64,000 nucleotides of DNA from Pseudomonas sp. PIC25 (lineage in GTDB: Bacteria; Pseudomonadota; Gammaproteobacteria; Pseudomonadales; Pseudomonadaceae), in NCBI RefSeq assembly GCF_002286785.1, contig NZ_MUJY01000142.1:1-64000 (forward strand). The letters run 5' to 3'. Shown here piece by piece: positions 54,915 to 63,741 of this stretch (position 1 is the stretch's first letter; each line of letters begins with the position of its first letter). The notes under the pieces were generated by a model. It saw only the letters and a list, made by a program, of their open reading frames with translations, made no database searches and was not told the DNA's origin. The translations under genes were made by a program, and so were the position numbers.

Positions 54915-56414
54915 ATGGCCGCGATCTGGCAGGTGGCGAAAGACGACAACCAGGCCTATCCGGCGCTGGACGGCGACATCGAAACCGATGTGCTGGTGAT
55001 CGGTGCCGGCATCACCGGGCTGACCACGGCCCTGCAGGTGGCCGAAGCCGGCAAGCGTGTGGCGGTGCTCGAGGCACTGCGTGTCGGCGGCGGTACCACC
55101 GGGGCGTCCACCGGAAACCTGTATGCGCCGGTGACCAAGGGCCTGTCGACCTTGCGCAAGAAGTGGGGCGATACCGTCATTGCCCAGGTCGCTGCTTCCC
55201 GCACCGAGGCGGTCGATTACATCGAAGAAACGGCTCGGCGCCTTGGCATCGATTGCGCCTTCCACCGCCGTCCGCTCTACCGGGTCCTGACCGATGATGA
55301 TCCGACCCTGAACAACAGCCTCGACGAGGAACTCGACGCGCTGCTCTGCGTCGGTCTCGCAGCCAGCCTGGTGAGCGAGACGCCCTTGCCGTTCCCCATC
55401 CATCGCGGCCTGAAACTGGACAACCAGGCCCAGTTCGATCCGCTGCGCTACGTGCAGGGGCTGGCCCGCGAGCTGGGCCGGCTGGGCGTTGGCCTGTATG
55501 AATACAGCAGTGTGCTCGAAATCGATTTCGACCACTGTCGGGCCGAGACCGCCACCGGCAAGGTCAGCGCAGAGAGCATCGTCCTGGCGACCCATACGCC
55601 CAAGGGTATCAACCTGCTGCAGACCGGCATGGAGCCCTTGCGGGAATATGGCATCGCCGCCCGGCTCTCCGGCCAGGACTATCCCCAGGGCATTTTCTGG
55701 GTGCTCGACCCCTTCCACTCCATTCGCAGCTACCAGCATGCCGGCCAGGATTACCTGATCATGATCGGCGAGCAGCACAAGACCGGCGAAGGAAAGCCGG
55801 GAGTCGATTACTACGGGCGGATGGAAAGCTACCTGCGGTCGAAATTCCTGGTGGCTTCCGTCGACTATCGCTGGTCGGCCCAGCAGTACGGCTCGGCCGA
55901 TGGCCTGCCATACATCGGCCGGCGCCATGGCAGCGAGCGGGTATTCCTGGCCACGGGCTTTGCCGGCGATGGCCTGACCTGGGGCACGGTGGCCGGGCGC
56001 CTGCTCGGCGACCTGGTCCTTGGCCACGACAGCCGCTGGAGCGAGCTGTACGACGCGACCCGCTTCACTCCGGTCAAGTCAATGAAGGAGTGGGTCAAGG
56101 AAAACACCGCCGTAGCCAGACACCTGGCCCAGGACTACCTGACGCCGACCGAGGCCAAGGCCCTCGACGATGTACCGGTGGGAGAGGGGCGGATCGTGGC
56201 CCAGGAGGGCGAAAAGCTGGCGGTATACCGCAACGAGTTGGGACAGGTCAGCGCCGTGTCGGCGGTGTGCCCGCACCTGAAATGCCTGGTGCACTGGAAC
56301 CCCGGCGACCGGACCTGGGACTGCCCCTGTCACGGCAGCCGCTTCGAGATCGACGGCAGCGTCATCGAAGGGCCGGCCTATCATCCTTTGGCCCGGCGTC
56401 TGTCGTCGGAGTGA
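54915..56414 (+). CDS. FAD-dependent oxidoreductase with C-terminal Rieske domain
   Basis: A 499-residue fusion. Residues 24-390 are a DAO-type FAD oxidoreductase (VLVIGAGITGLTTALQVAEA). Residues about 400-498 form a Rieske [2Fe-2S] domain: CPHLKCLVHWNPG and CPCHGSRFEIDG give the C-x-H and C-x-x-H ligands. The start at ATG 54915, after AGGGGAG, is preferred over the upstream ATG. Such fusions oxidise amines or amino-type compounds; the substrate is unknown. Confidence 0.88.
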   Translation: MAAIWQVAKDDNQAYPALDGDIETDVLVIGAGITGLTTALQVAEAGKRVAVLEALRVGGGTTGASTGNLYAPVTKGLSTLRKKWGDTVIAQVAASRTEAVDYIEETARRLGIDCAFHRRPLYRVLTDDDPTLNNSLDEELDALLCVGLAASLVSETPLPFPIHRGLKLDNQAQFDPLRYVQGLARELGRLGVGLYEYSSVLEIDFDHCRAETATGKVSAESIVLATHTPKGINLLQTGMEPLREYGIAARLSGQDYPQGIFWVLDPFHSIRSYQHAGQDYLIMIGEQHKTGEGKPGVDYYGRMESYLRSKFLVASVDYRWSAQQYGSADGLPYIGRRHGSERVFLATGFAGDGLTWGTVAGRLLGDLVLGHDSRWSELYDATRFTPVKSMKEWVKENTAVARHLAQDYLTPTEAKALDDVPVGEGRIVAQEGEKLAVYRNELGQVSAVSAVCPHLKCLVHWNPGDRTWDCPCHGSRFEIDGSVIEGPAYHPLARRLSSE

Positions 56415-56453
56415 GCGCGCCGGGCGCCGGAATGGCGCCCGGTGGCCAAGGCA

Positions 56454-57008
56454 TCAGATCATCTTGCGGAAGCGATGCAGCTTCTGTTGCCCGCTCATCA
56501 CCCAATGGGGCATGGCCGCGCCTGTCCCCGCCACTTGCAGGTGGGGATGGTGGCGGATGACCTGTTCCAGCACCGGCTCCTGCGGCGGCTCGACATCCAC
56601 GAAAAACACGTGCTTGCCCTCCCGCAGCAAATCCTGGAAGCGGCGGAAGTAGCCGTTCGGTTCCTGGATACCGAAGAAGCCGCCTTCCCACGCCGAGAAG
56701 CCCAGCAACACCAGCGCGAGGAACACGAAGGGCACCCAGCCAGCGACGGTCTGCGTCCAGCCGCTGAAGTAGGCAACGAGCAGCACCGCTGCGGCGAGCA
56801 CCAGGCCGACGTAAATCCCGCGCCGGCCCGAATTCACTACGTCGGTCTTCATGAAAGGGGAAACGCTGTGCAGGCGATGCTGATCCATGTCGGCATCCTT
56901 CTCGCTCAGCACATGGATCTGCTCGGTGCTGATGCCGCTGGCTTCCAGTTCCTGCTCGACCTGTTCCAGCTCGTCCAGGTCATCGCTGATGTAGTAGTGC
57001 CGGTTCAT
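56454..57008 (-). CDS. Two-helix membrane protein, conserved in Pseudomonas
   Basis: A 184-residue protein starting at the ATG at 57008 (MNRHYYISDDLDELEQVEQE), with GAGGTG upstream. A cytoplasmic domain (1-65) resembles the general-stress-type heat-induced YtxH/DUF domains in that it carries GISTEQIHVLSEKDADM. Two membrane helices follow (about 68-88 and 92-112), then a soluble part ending in FRKMI. Family function unknown. Confidence 0.7.
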   Translation of the reverse strand: MNRHYYISDDLDELEQVEQELEASGISTEQIHVLSEKDADMDQHRLHSVSPFMKTDVVNSGRRGIYVGLVLAAAVLLVAYFSGWTQTVAGWVPFVFLALVLLGFSAWEGGFFGIQEPNGYFRRFQDLLREGKHVFFVDVEPPQEPVLEQVIRHHPHLQVAGTGAAMPHWVMSGQQKLHRFRKMI

Positions 57009-57234
57009 GAGCACCTCCATCGAGGTCTAACGGAATCCCCCCGTTCCGATGGTTGCCGAAAGCGGCCGGAAAAAGGCCGCGAAGGCGCATATGGCGTGCG
57101 CTCTGGATAGTTGAGTCTAGCACTCTGACTTTGTCGCGAACGCTGGCAGGACGGGCGGTTCGCTGGCGGCCCGTGCGGTATGGCGCTCGGGTACCGGAAG
57201 ATTGGCGGAAGAGGGCGGCGACGCCCTCGCCCGT

Positions 57235-57262
57235 TGTAGGAGCCAGCTCTGCTGGCGAAGCT
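57235..57262. repeat. REP palindrome
   Basis: TTGTAGGAGCCAGCTCTGCTGGCGAAGC between the membrane protein gene and the four-cysteine protein gene. Confidence 0.7.
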
Positions 57263-57289
57263 TCCGCGCGGTTCAATTAGCGAGCCGCG

Positions 57290-57568
57290 CTAGTTATTGA
57301 TCTCGTTGCAGGCGCTACGGATCTTCTGCACGGCGAAGCTGTGTTCGACCCCCGGCAGGTTCTCCAGCAGGCAGCGGTAGTAGGCCTTTTCGCGTTCGAA
57401 CAGGAACGAGCCCTCGTTGTGCAGCTTGTTGCAGGCCTGTTCGATCAGGTAGACCGCCTGTCCTTCCTTGGCCTGGCGCTGGTAGGTGAGGATGCACTGG
57501 TGGTAGGCATCTTCGTCGGCGAAGGCGGGCGTACAGAACAGAGCGAGAAGCCAGAGGTGTCGGATCAT
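57290..57568 (-). CDS. VF_A0006-like four-cysteine periplasmic protein
   Basis: A 92-residue secreted protein: signal peptide MIRHLWLLALFCTPAFADED, then four cysteines in two repeats (AYHQCILTYQRQAKEG, LIEQACNKLHN and AYYRCLLENLPGVEHSFAVQ, IRSACNEINN). The pattern matches the VF_A0006 four-cysteine protein family, probably with two disulphides. Function unknown. Confidence 0.72.
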   Translation of the reverse strand: MIRHLWLLALFCTPAFADEDAYHQCILTYQRQAKEGQAVYLIEQACNKLHNEGSFLFEREKAYYRCLLENLPGVEHSFAVQKIRSACNEINN

Positions 57569-57675
57569 GATGCGACTGTCGAAGGGAACTGCCGGAAAGT
57601 CTGCACCAGAGACCGAGGTGTTTTCCAGAGCGGGAGGGCGCGCGCCCGGCACTGCCGCACCGGGCGCGGGTTCGT

Positions 57676-57807
57676 TCACGGGTTCTGCGAATGGCTGCCG
57701 AGCAGCGTATGCCCGGATTTCCGGTCGCGCTTGGCCATGCGCTTCTCCTGGGCAGTCTTCTGCGGCTTCTTCTTCGTCTCCCGTTTGATGTCCATGCCTT
57801 TGCTCAT
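57676..57807 (-). CDS. Small basic protein
   Basis: A 43-residue lysine/arginine-rich frame (MSKGMDIKRETKKKPQKTAQ, KRMAKRDRKSGHT). GAAGGTG precedes the ATG at 57807; an ATG 13 codons upstream is also possible. Short basic proteins of this kind are common in Pseudomonas. Whether it is expressed is unknown. Confidence 0.5.
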   Translation of the reverse strand: MSKGMDIKRETKKKPQKTAQEKRMAKRDRKSGHTLLGSHSQNP

Positions 57808-57961
57808 GATGTTCACCTTCGAGGTTGCGGTAGGGGTTCGAGTCATCGATAGGCACTCTTTGCCATTACCACCTCCCCAGGCTGCCTGAGCCTGCCGGCT
57901 GCGAAGTCGAGAGCGCTGCTTCAAGCATAGTCGCCGCGCCGAGCGTTGCAGGGCTTTCGAT

Positions 57962-59185
57962 CTACCGCGCCGGACGCGGGCGGCAGCGCATGTCGGGCTT
58001 GCCCTGGCGCGGCGTGGCGATCACCTCGAAGGCGATGAACTGGGTGGCCTGGGCGGTCGAGAAGTTGTTGTCGGCGACCACGATCAGGGTGCGGTTGCCA
58101 TTGGCCAGGCGATGGCCCCAGGACAGCCCTTCGGCATTGTCCAGGGTTAGGCCGTATTGCGCCTTGAGTTCATCGAAATCCAGCAGGTAGCGCTTGTGCA
58201 TCGGCACGTAGCGGGCATCGACCAGGCTCGGCAGGCGCAGCACGTCGGTGGCGCATTCGGTGCTCGCCAGGGCCAGTCGCAAGGTGTTGCCGGGACCGGA
58301 GGCGAAGCCGCGCTCCAGGGCGATGAATGCACGGTCGGACAGGGCCAGCAGTTCGGGCAGGCCGTTGTCCATGAAGCCGGGCGCTTCGGTGGGCGCCTTG
58401 GGAATTGGCGGCAATTCGTAGACGTACTGGGCCCGGGCGTTGGCGGTGAGCGGGTCGAGCGCGGTGACCCGCACCCGGCTGCCGGCTTTCAGGCTGGTCA
58501 GTTCGCCGTCCTGGATCAAGGCGTCCTCGTTGGCGGTGAACAGCAGGTGGCTGGCGCGGCCCGGTCGCCAGAACGGCCTGCGGGGCGCCACGGCCAGCGC
58601 TTCGAAGACCTTGTTGCTGCGCGCCCCCCAGGTGGCATTGTCCATGTAGTCGAACATCGCCGGGGTACGGAATTCGCGGACGAAGCGGCCATCCGGGCGC
58701 ATCTCGCGGACGAAAGGCTGGTGGCGCAGGGCCGGGTCGGCATTCCAGTTGCCTTCGCTGGACCAGTACAGGTTGCCGTTGGGGGCCACGCGGATGCCCT
58801 CCGGGTCGACGGTGCGGGCATCGGCGGGGAAGTGCGTGCCGTCCGGTCGCTTCATGAATACCTGGCGGTACAGCGTCGCGCCGTAGAAGCCATTGCCGTC
58901 GTACTCCAGGCTGAGCTGGTAGAAGCGCGGCATGCCGCGTTCGCCGCCACGGTCATCGGAGATCGCGTAGTAGGAGCCATAGCGGCTGCCGTCCTCGACA
59001 CGGTCGATGCCGGAAATGCCGCCGAACTCGATGTCCCCGAACAGCGTGCCGGTGGGAATGACGTTCTGGCCGATGTAGCGCAGGCGGATGTCGGCTGACT
59101 GGCTGTCGGCAAAAATCGGGGTGGAAGCCAGGAGACTGGCGGCGAGCAGCGGAGCGGCAACCTGAATGTAGCGGGCCATGGGCAT
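57962..59185 (-). CDS. Esterase-like phytase-family protein
   Basis: A 407-residue exported beta-propeller-like protein with a signal peptide ending ASTPIFADS. It has GDIEFGGISGIDRVEDGSRY, AISDDRGGERGMPRFYQLSL and DPEGIRVAPNGNLYWSSEGN, the pattern of the esterase-like activity of phytase family. C-terminus AEGLSWGHRLANGNRTLIVV is also typical. Substrate unknown, periplasmic location likely. Confidence 0.85.
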   Translation of the reverse strand: MPMARYIQVAAPLLAASLLASTPIFADSQSADIRLRYIGQNVIPTGTLFGDIEFGGISGIDRVEDGSRYGSYYAISDDRGGERGMPRFYQLSLEYDGNGFYGATLYRQVFMKRPDGTHFPADARTVDPEGIRVAPNGNLYWSSEGNWNADPALRHQPFVREMRPDGRFVREFRTPAMFDYMDNATWGARSNKVFEALAVAPRRPFWRPGRASHLLFTANEDALIQDGELTSLKAGSRVRVTALDPLTANARAQYVYELPPIPKAPTEAPGFMDNGLPELLALSDRAFIALERGFASGPGNTLRLALASTECATDVLRLPSLVDARYVPMHKRYLLDFDELKAQYGLTLDNAEGLSWGHRLANGNRTLIVVADNNFSTAQATQFIAFEVIATPRQGKPDMRCRPRPAR

Positions 59186-59386
59186 TTTCCTGAAGGCTTG
59201 CGAAGGTGTGGCCGAACTACCGCCTACAGGGCTCGCCCGTTGGCGTCCGCCAGGGTGTCGAGGCGCAGGATAGGGTGGGCGCGTGACCGCCGGATGACAA
59301 GACTTCGGCTTGTCAATGCGCGGCCGATCTGGCTAGTCTGGCCGCCTGCCCGGCGCGAGAGACCGGTATCGACTGAAGGAGAACCG

Positions 59387-60880
59387 ATGGGCGAGCGGTT
59401 GGATTTCAAGGAAAAGATCAGTTGGCAGCGGCCCTACCACCCGCGTAACGAAACGGCCTTCAAAGTGCCGGACTGCGACGTGCAGCGCCTCGTCGATCAG
59501 CTCGAAAGCGACCGTGGCCGCATCCTCAACTCCGCCGCCATCCGGCGTCTGCAACAGAAGACCCAGGTCTTCCCGCTGGAGCGCAACGCGGCGGTGCGCA
59601 GCCGTTTGACCCACTCGCTGGAGGTCATGCAGGCGGGGCGCTTCATCGTCAAGACGCTATTCAAGCAACTGGGCGACAGGGCGGCGGAGTACGGCCTCGA
59701 TGGCCTCGAAGGAGCCCTGGAAAGCCTGGTGGAAATGGCCTGCCTGATGCACGACATGGGCAACCCGCCGTTCGGCCATTTCGGCGAATACGCCATCAAC
59801 CAATGGTTCGAGAGCCGGCTGGATGCGCTGTTCGAACAGGCCGTGCCGGAACCGGGCGACGCGGCGTTGAAGCGGCGCATGCTCACCGACCTGAAGAACT
59901 TCGAGGGCAATGCCCAGGCGATCCGCCTGGTGGTTCGCCTGCTGCGCCTGAACCTGACCTACACCCAGACGGCCGGGTTGCTGAAGTACGTACGTCCGGC
60001 TTACGAGCCGAAGGAGGGCGCGGCGAATCCCTACCTGAACAAGAAGCCGGGCTTCTACCTCTCCGAGAAGGATTTCGTCGAGGGGCTCTGCAAGGCCCTG
60101 GCGATGCAGCCCGGTACCCGCCATCCGGCGGTCTACATTATGGAAGCCGCCGACGATATCTCCTACTGCCTGGCGGACATCGAGGATTCGGTGGAGAAGG
60201 GCATCCTCGATATCGAGCAACTGAGCGATCTGTTGATCGAGAGGTTCGCCACGTTATGGAAAGCGCCTGGGGATGCCATTCCCGAAGCGCGCAAGACCTT
60301 CGGCGAGGTTGTCGAGTACGCCCGCGACCGGGCCCGGCGCGAGCCGGTCAACAAGGTCAGCGAATACTTCATCTGGCTTCGCGTCGGCATGATCCATCCG
60401 CTGGTGAAGCACGCGGCCGAGCAGTTCATCGCCAACATCGACGCCGTGTACCACGGGCGCCTGGATCGTGCGCTGATGGAAGACGGCAGCCTCTACAACG
60501 CCATCGTGGACACCTTCAAGGAGGTTGCCCGGGAGCGGGTGTTCTGCCATCGCGAAGTGGAGACCCTGGAGTTGCAGGGCTTCCGCATTCTGCAGGGGCT
60601 GCTGGATTTCTATGCGCCGCTCTTGGCAGTGGATAGCGAAGCGTTCAGGAAGCTGGCCCAAGGCGAGACACGCAAGCCGCTGCATCTGCACTTGCTGGTC
60701 AAGCGCCTGGCCGATAAAGACATCAAGGCCTATCTCGAAGCCTTGCATGCCCTGGAGGTTCCCGCCGAGAACCGTCCGCAGTGGGAGTTCTACTATCGCT
60801 GCCGCTTGCTGCAGGACTTCATCAGCAGCATGACGGACCAGTCGGCGCTGGACGAATACCGCACCCTATCGGCACTGTGA
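59387..60880 (+). CDS. dgt: Deoxyguanosinetriphosphate triphosphohydrolase (dGTPase)
   Basis: A 497-residue HD-domain enzyme that cuts dGTP to deoxyguanosine and triphosphate. The N-terminal signature is SWQRPYHPRNETAFKVPDCD, then RILNSAAIRRLQQKTQVFPL. Metal ligands lie in RLTHSLEVMQAGR and CLMHDMGNPPFGHFGE. Length is typical of Pseudomonas Dgt. AAGGAG precedes the ATG at 59387; the frame continues upstream without a better start. Confidence 0.95.
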   Translation: MGERLDFKEKISWQRPYHPRNETAFKVPDCDVQRLVDQLESDRGRILNSAAIRRLQQKTQVFPLERNAAVRSRLTHSLEVMQAGRFIVKTLFKQLGDRAAEYGLDGLEGALESLVEMACLMHDMGNPPFGHFGEYAINQWFESRLDALFEQAVPEPGDAALKRRMLTDLKNFEGNAQAIRLVVRLLRLNLTYTQTAGLLKYVRPAYEPKEGAANPYLNKKPGFYLSEKDFVEGLCKALAMQPGTRHPAVYIMEAADDISYCLADIEDSVEKGILDIEQLSDLLIERFATLWKAPGDAIPEARKTFGEVVEYARDRARREPVNKVSEYFIWLRVGMIHPLVKHAAEQFIANIDAVYHGRLDRALMEDGSLYNAIVDTFKEVARERVFCHREVETLELQGFRILQGLLDFYAPLLAVDSEAFRKLAQGETRKPLHLHLLVKRLADKDIKAYLEALHALEVPAENRPQWEFYYRCRLLQDFISSMTDQSALDEYRTLSAL

Positions 60881-60885
60881 TCGGT

Positions 60886-61134
60886 TCAGCCGCCCACCGA
60901 TAGACGCTCCAGCTCGGCTGGATCGCGGATGGCGTTGGACATCCGGTGATTCGGATCGAGCAGGGCGCTGCGGATTTTCATGTAATCCTCGTAGGGCAGC
61001 CCGCTACGGTTGAGCATTTCCAGGGCGAACTGCTTGATCTCGGCATCGGTGTACGGGCGCTGTTCCGGCGACGGCTGACTGGCACAACCGGCAAGAACGA
61101 GGGCGGCGAGCAAAAGGCTGGCGAAGCGCATCAT
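60886..61134 (-). CDS. Small lipoprotein
   Basis: An 82-residue lipoprotein (ATG 61134, with AGGTG upstream), signal and lipobox LAALVLAGC. The mature part, YTDAEIKQFALEMLNRSGLP and YEDYMKIRSALLDPNHR, is helical. No family recognised. Convergent with dgt at five bases. Confidence 0.72.
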   Translation of the reverse strand: MMRFASLLLAALVLAGCASQPSPEQRPYTDAEIKQFALEMLNRSGLPYEDYMKIRSALLDPNHRMSNAIRDPAELERLSVGG

Positions 61135-61219
61135 GGCGGCACCTGTGGCGTATCGGGGAAGAGTGCTCACAGGCTATCCGCCGCGTGGCAGTGGCAAAAA
61201 TCATTCGATTCGATAGTGA

Positions 61220-61963
61220 CTATCGGCGCTGTGCCGTCTCTTCGGCCGCGCCGGCGTCGAGTAGCTCCGACAGGCGCACGAAGCGGTATCCCCGCTTGCG
61301 CAGCGCGGCGATGACCCCGGGTACGGCCCGCATCGACGCGGTGCGCTGCGGCGACATCACGTGGAGCAGGACGATCGAGCCCGGCCGCACCTTGCCCACC
61401 ACTTCGGCGACGATACCTTCGGTCGTCGGCTGGCCGTTCCGGCCGGTGTCCGGCTCGATGTCCCAGGTAATGCTGAGGATGCCGCGCTCGGCGAGATAGC
61501 GCGGCAGCGTCCAGAGCTTTTTCCCGTAGGGCGGGCGGAAGTGCAGCGGCCCGCGGTAGCCGGCTTCGCGCAACAGCCGTTCGGTACGCTCCAGTTCGTC
61601 GGCCACCGTCTTCCGGCTCATGAACAGCATCCGCCGGTGGCTGTAGGAGTGGTTGCCCAGCTCGTGTCCGGCCTCGACGATGGCTCGCGTCTGTGTCGGA
61701 TTGCGCGACACCGCCTCGCCCACCAGGAAGAAGGTCGCCGGCACCCGTGCGCGGGCGAGGATGCCGAGCAGCTCCTCGGTGAAGCCGGGCTCCGGGCCGT
61801 CGTCGAAGGTCAGCGCGACCCATTTGCGCTCGGTTTCCACCCGGCTCACCAGTTCGCCGGCGAGCTGGAAATGGCGCGCATTGACCAGCCACCAGGCATC
61901 GAAGAGCAGAGCGCCGAGCACGAGCGGCGGAACCGTCAGGAACAGTGCGCGGCGCCAGATCAT
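61220..61963 (-). CDS. Polysaccharide deacetylase (NodB family)
   Basis: A 247-residue protein with an N-terminal membrane anchor (about 7-27) and a NodB deacetylase domain. The catalytic motif 1 TFDDGP is at 52-57, motif 2 HSYSH at 105-109, and motif 3 RPPYGKK follows. It should remove acetyl groups from an N-acetylglucosamine polymer at the cell envelope. Confidence 0.92.
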   Translation of the reverse strand: MIWRRALFLTVPPLVLGALLFDAWWLVNARHFQLAGELVSRVETERKWVALTFDDGPEPGFTEELLGILARARVPATFFLVGEAVSRNPTQTRAIVEAGHELGNHSYSHRRMLFMSRKTVADELERTERLLREAGYRGPLHFRPPYGKKLWTLPRYLAERGILSITWDIEPDTGRNGQPTTEGIVAEVVGKVRPGSIVLLHVMSPQRTASMRAVPGVIAALRKRGYRFVRLSELLDAGAAEETAQRR

Positions 61964-62103
61964 GTGCCTTTCATCCCTAGATCATGTTTCCACTAAGACG
62001 CATGGCGTACCTGCAGGTTCTGGCGAGAGGTCGGACGGAAAGGGTGAACGCGGGAGCGGCGGTGGCCTCGAATGCATAGCAGCCATCAGAACCGGAGGCC
62101 GAC

Positions 62104-62352
62104 ATGAACCCCGCAGCGAATCCGCCCGACGACGAACAATCCGCCGGCTTCGACGACGGTTCCTCGCGACCGGCGGTCGACCTCGGCGACAACATCGCCG
62201 AGCTGCCGACCGCAGTGTCCGCACAGACCAGCGATGACCCCGCTGAAGCCCCGATCCCCGACCCGGATATCCAGGACCCCAGCATCCCCAAGGCCCCGCC
62301 GGTGGACGAATCGGAAGCCGACATGCCCGATGACGGCGACAAGAGCGACTGA
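62104..62352 (+). CDS. Acidic disordered small protein
   Basis: An 82-residue, highly acidic, proline-rich protein with no hydrophobic core (for example IPDPDIQDPSIPKAPPVDES). GGAGG precedes the ATG. Its coding-like codon bias is plausible but there is no recognised domain. It may be an intrinsically disordered protein or a translated spurious frame. Confidence 0.5.
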   Translation: MNPAANPPDDEQSAGFDDGSSRPAVDLGDNIAELPTAVSAQTSDDPAEAPIPDPDIQDPSIPKAPPVDESEADMPDDGDKSD

Positions 62353-62397
62353 GCCCGCAGGGGAGTGTCCGTTCGTCCAGCCGCCAACGCAGGTGCC

Positions 62398-62578
62398 CCA
62401 TCGCGAATGAATTCGTCTCTACTCGGGCTCCTTTAGGAGCGAGCTCTGCTCGCGAAGAGGCCTGCCGGCCATCGCGAATGAATTCGCTCCTACACGAAAG
62501 GCCAGTGCTGCGTAGGGGCGAATTTATTCGCCTGGCGAAGTAGGTTGGGCGCATAAATTCGCCCCTAGACGAAGCCTG
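62398..62578. repeat. Dense REP cluster
   Basis: Five units in about 180 bases: CGCGAATGAATTCG (62402), TTAGGAGCGAGCTCTGCTCGCGAA (62432), CGCGAATGAATTCGCTCCTAC (62475), GTAGGGGCGAATTTATTCGCC (62512) and GGGCGCATAAATTCGCCCCTA (62548). Both REP types are intermingled between the disordered-protein gene and pcpS. Confidence 0.8.
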
Positions 62579-62586
62579 TCTGCCGG

Positions 62587-63309
62587 CTAAACGCCCGGAC
62601 GCGCCGATACCGCCACCAGGCTCAGCAGATAATCATCGAAGGTGGCGAATTGCGCCTCCAGCTCGACGCCTCGGCACCACTCGTCCGACAGGTCGCACAG
62701 CAGGCGCAGGCGCGCCGTGCCGTCGGGCTGCCAGTCCAGCAGTTCGGCGTCCTCGAAGTAGAAGCGCTTGCCCACCAGCGGATAGAGCGCCTTGAACAGG
62801 CTCTCCTTGAGTGAAAAGGTGAGGGTGACCTGCAAGGCCGTCTGCCCGGGGCGCAGCCGTTGCAGCTCGGCCGGCGTGAGGATTTCCCCGGCGAGGCGCT
62901 CGGAACGGGTTTCGGTGAGCAGTTGTTCGACATCCAGGCCGAGCCCGCGCCAGTCGGATTGCTGGGCTACCACTGCGGCCGCCCAACCCTTGCCATGGGT
63001 GATCGAGCCGCTGAAGCCGGCCGGCCATTGCGGCGCCCGGTCTTCCCCCAGTGCCGGCACCACGGACGGCCCGCCCAGGCCGCGCATCGCCTCGCGCGCA
63101 CAGAGCCGTCCGGCGAGGAACTCTGCCTGCCGCTTGGCCACGGAGCGCTGGATGCTGGCCGGCGCTTCGATGCCGCACCGGAGAAAATCCTCCGCCATCA
63201 GCAAATCGGGTTGGAAAAGACAGGCCACCAGACGCGCGCCAGGCAAGGTCTGGGGCAACGGCCACTGGGAGTCGAACGGCGAACAACAGGCGGGATGGAA
63301 GTCTGACAT
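62587..63309 (-). CDS. pcpS: 4'-phosphopantetheinyl transferase (PcpS/EntD type)
   Basis: A 240-residue Sfp/EntD-family enzyme that activates acyl and peptidyl carrier proteins. EntD-type N-terminus (ARLVACLFQPDLL, then RQAEFLAGRLCAREAM) and motifs GLGLDVEQLL and FSLKESLFKALYPLVGKRFY are all intact. In Pseudomonas one PcpS serves both fatty acid and siderophore pathways. The lone Sfp-type gene in the window fits that role. Confidence 0.93.
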   Translation of the reverse strand: MSDFHPACCSPFDSQWPLPQTLPGARLVACLFQPDLLMAEDFLRCGIEAPASIQRSVAKRQAEFLAGRLCAREAMRGLGGPSVVPALGEDRAPQWPAGFSGSITHGKGWAAAVVAQQSDWRGLGLDVEQLLTETRSERLAGEILTPAELQRLRPGQTALQVTLTFSLKESLFKALYPLVGKRFYFEDAELLDWQPDGTARLRLLCDLSDEWCRGVELEAQFATFDDYLLSLVAVSARPGV

Positions 63310-63497
63310 GCTCGCATTCTGCCGCGCAGCGCTTCCGTCAGCCAGCCCCGGCCGCGTTTACATTTCTTTGCAAAGCGGCAACAAAGGGAAACGGTGGTCC
63401 GTCCCGGGTTTTGCCAGACTAGCGCCGCGTTTCCTTTGGAAGCGCAGGTGAGGTTGCTATCGGAATCCTGTGGGTTCCGGTTTTCTCTGCTTGAGTA

Positions 63498-63527
63498 CGG
63501 GAGTCCCGAATGGGGCTCCCGTTTTTT
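63498..63527 (+). terminator. Rho-independent terminator, transcript of unknown origin
   Basis: CGGGAGTCCC / GGGGCTCCCG with a GAAT loop and a TTTTTT tail. There is no supported gene on the plus strand upstream within 200 bases, so the transcript it ends may be a small RNA. Confidence 0.7.
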
Positions 63528-63687
63528 ATTGGTCGTTCGTTACATGCCAGCTCTTGGGCAGTCGGTGTTGCCAGGCCGGGAGTGTGTCGTGCTTGGCGGT
63601 CTTGCCTCGATGAGCCGATTCGGCGGGCTGTTCGGCTCAACGGAGAGCTGAAAGCCGTGCCCAATTGGTTCTATGACCACCTCATGG

Positions 63688-63721
63688 AAAAGCCCCGCCG
63701 ATCACCTCGGCGGGGCTTTTT
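63688..63721. terminator. Bidirectional terminator
   Basis: A 14-base stem AAAAGCCCCGCCGA / TCGGCGGGGCTTTT with a five-base loop and T runs on both strands. It ends the dienelactone hydrolase gene on the minus strand and possibly a plus-strand transcript. The 63528-63687 stretch has no supported gene. Confidence 0.8.
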
Positions 63722-63741
63722 CGTTCAGGGGAACCCCATTG

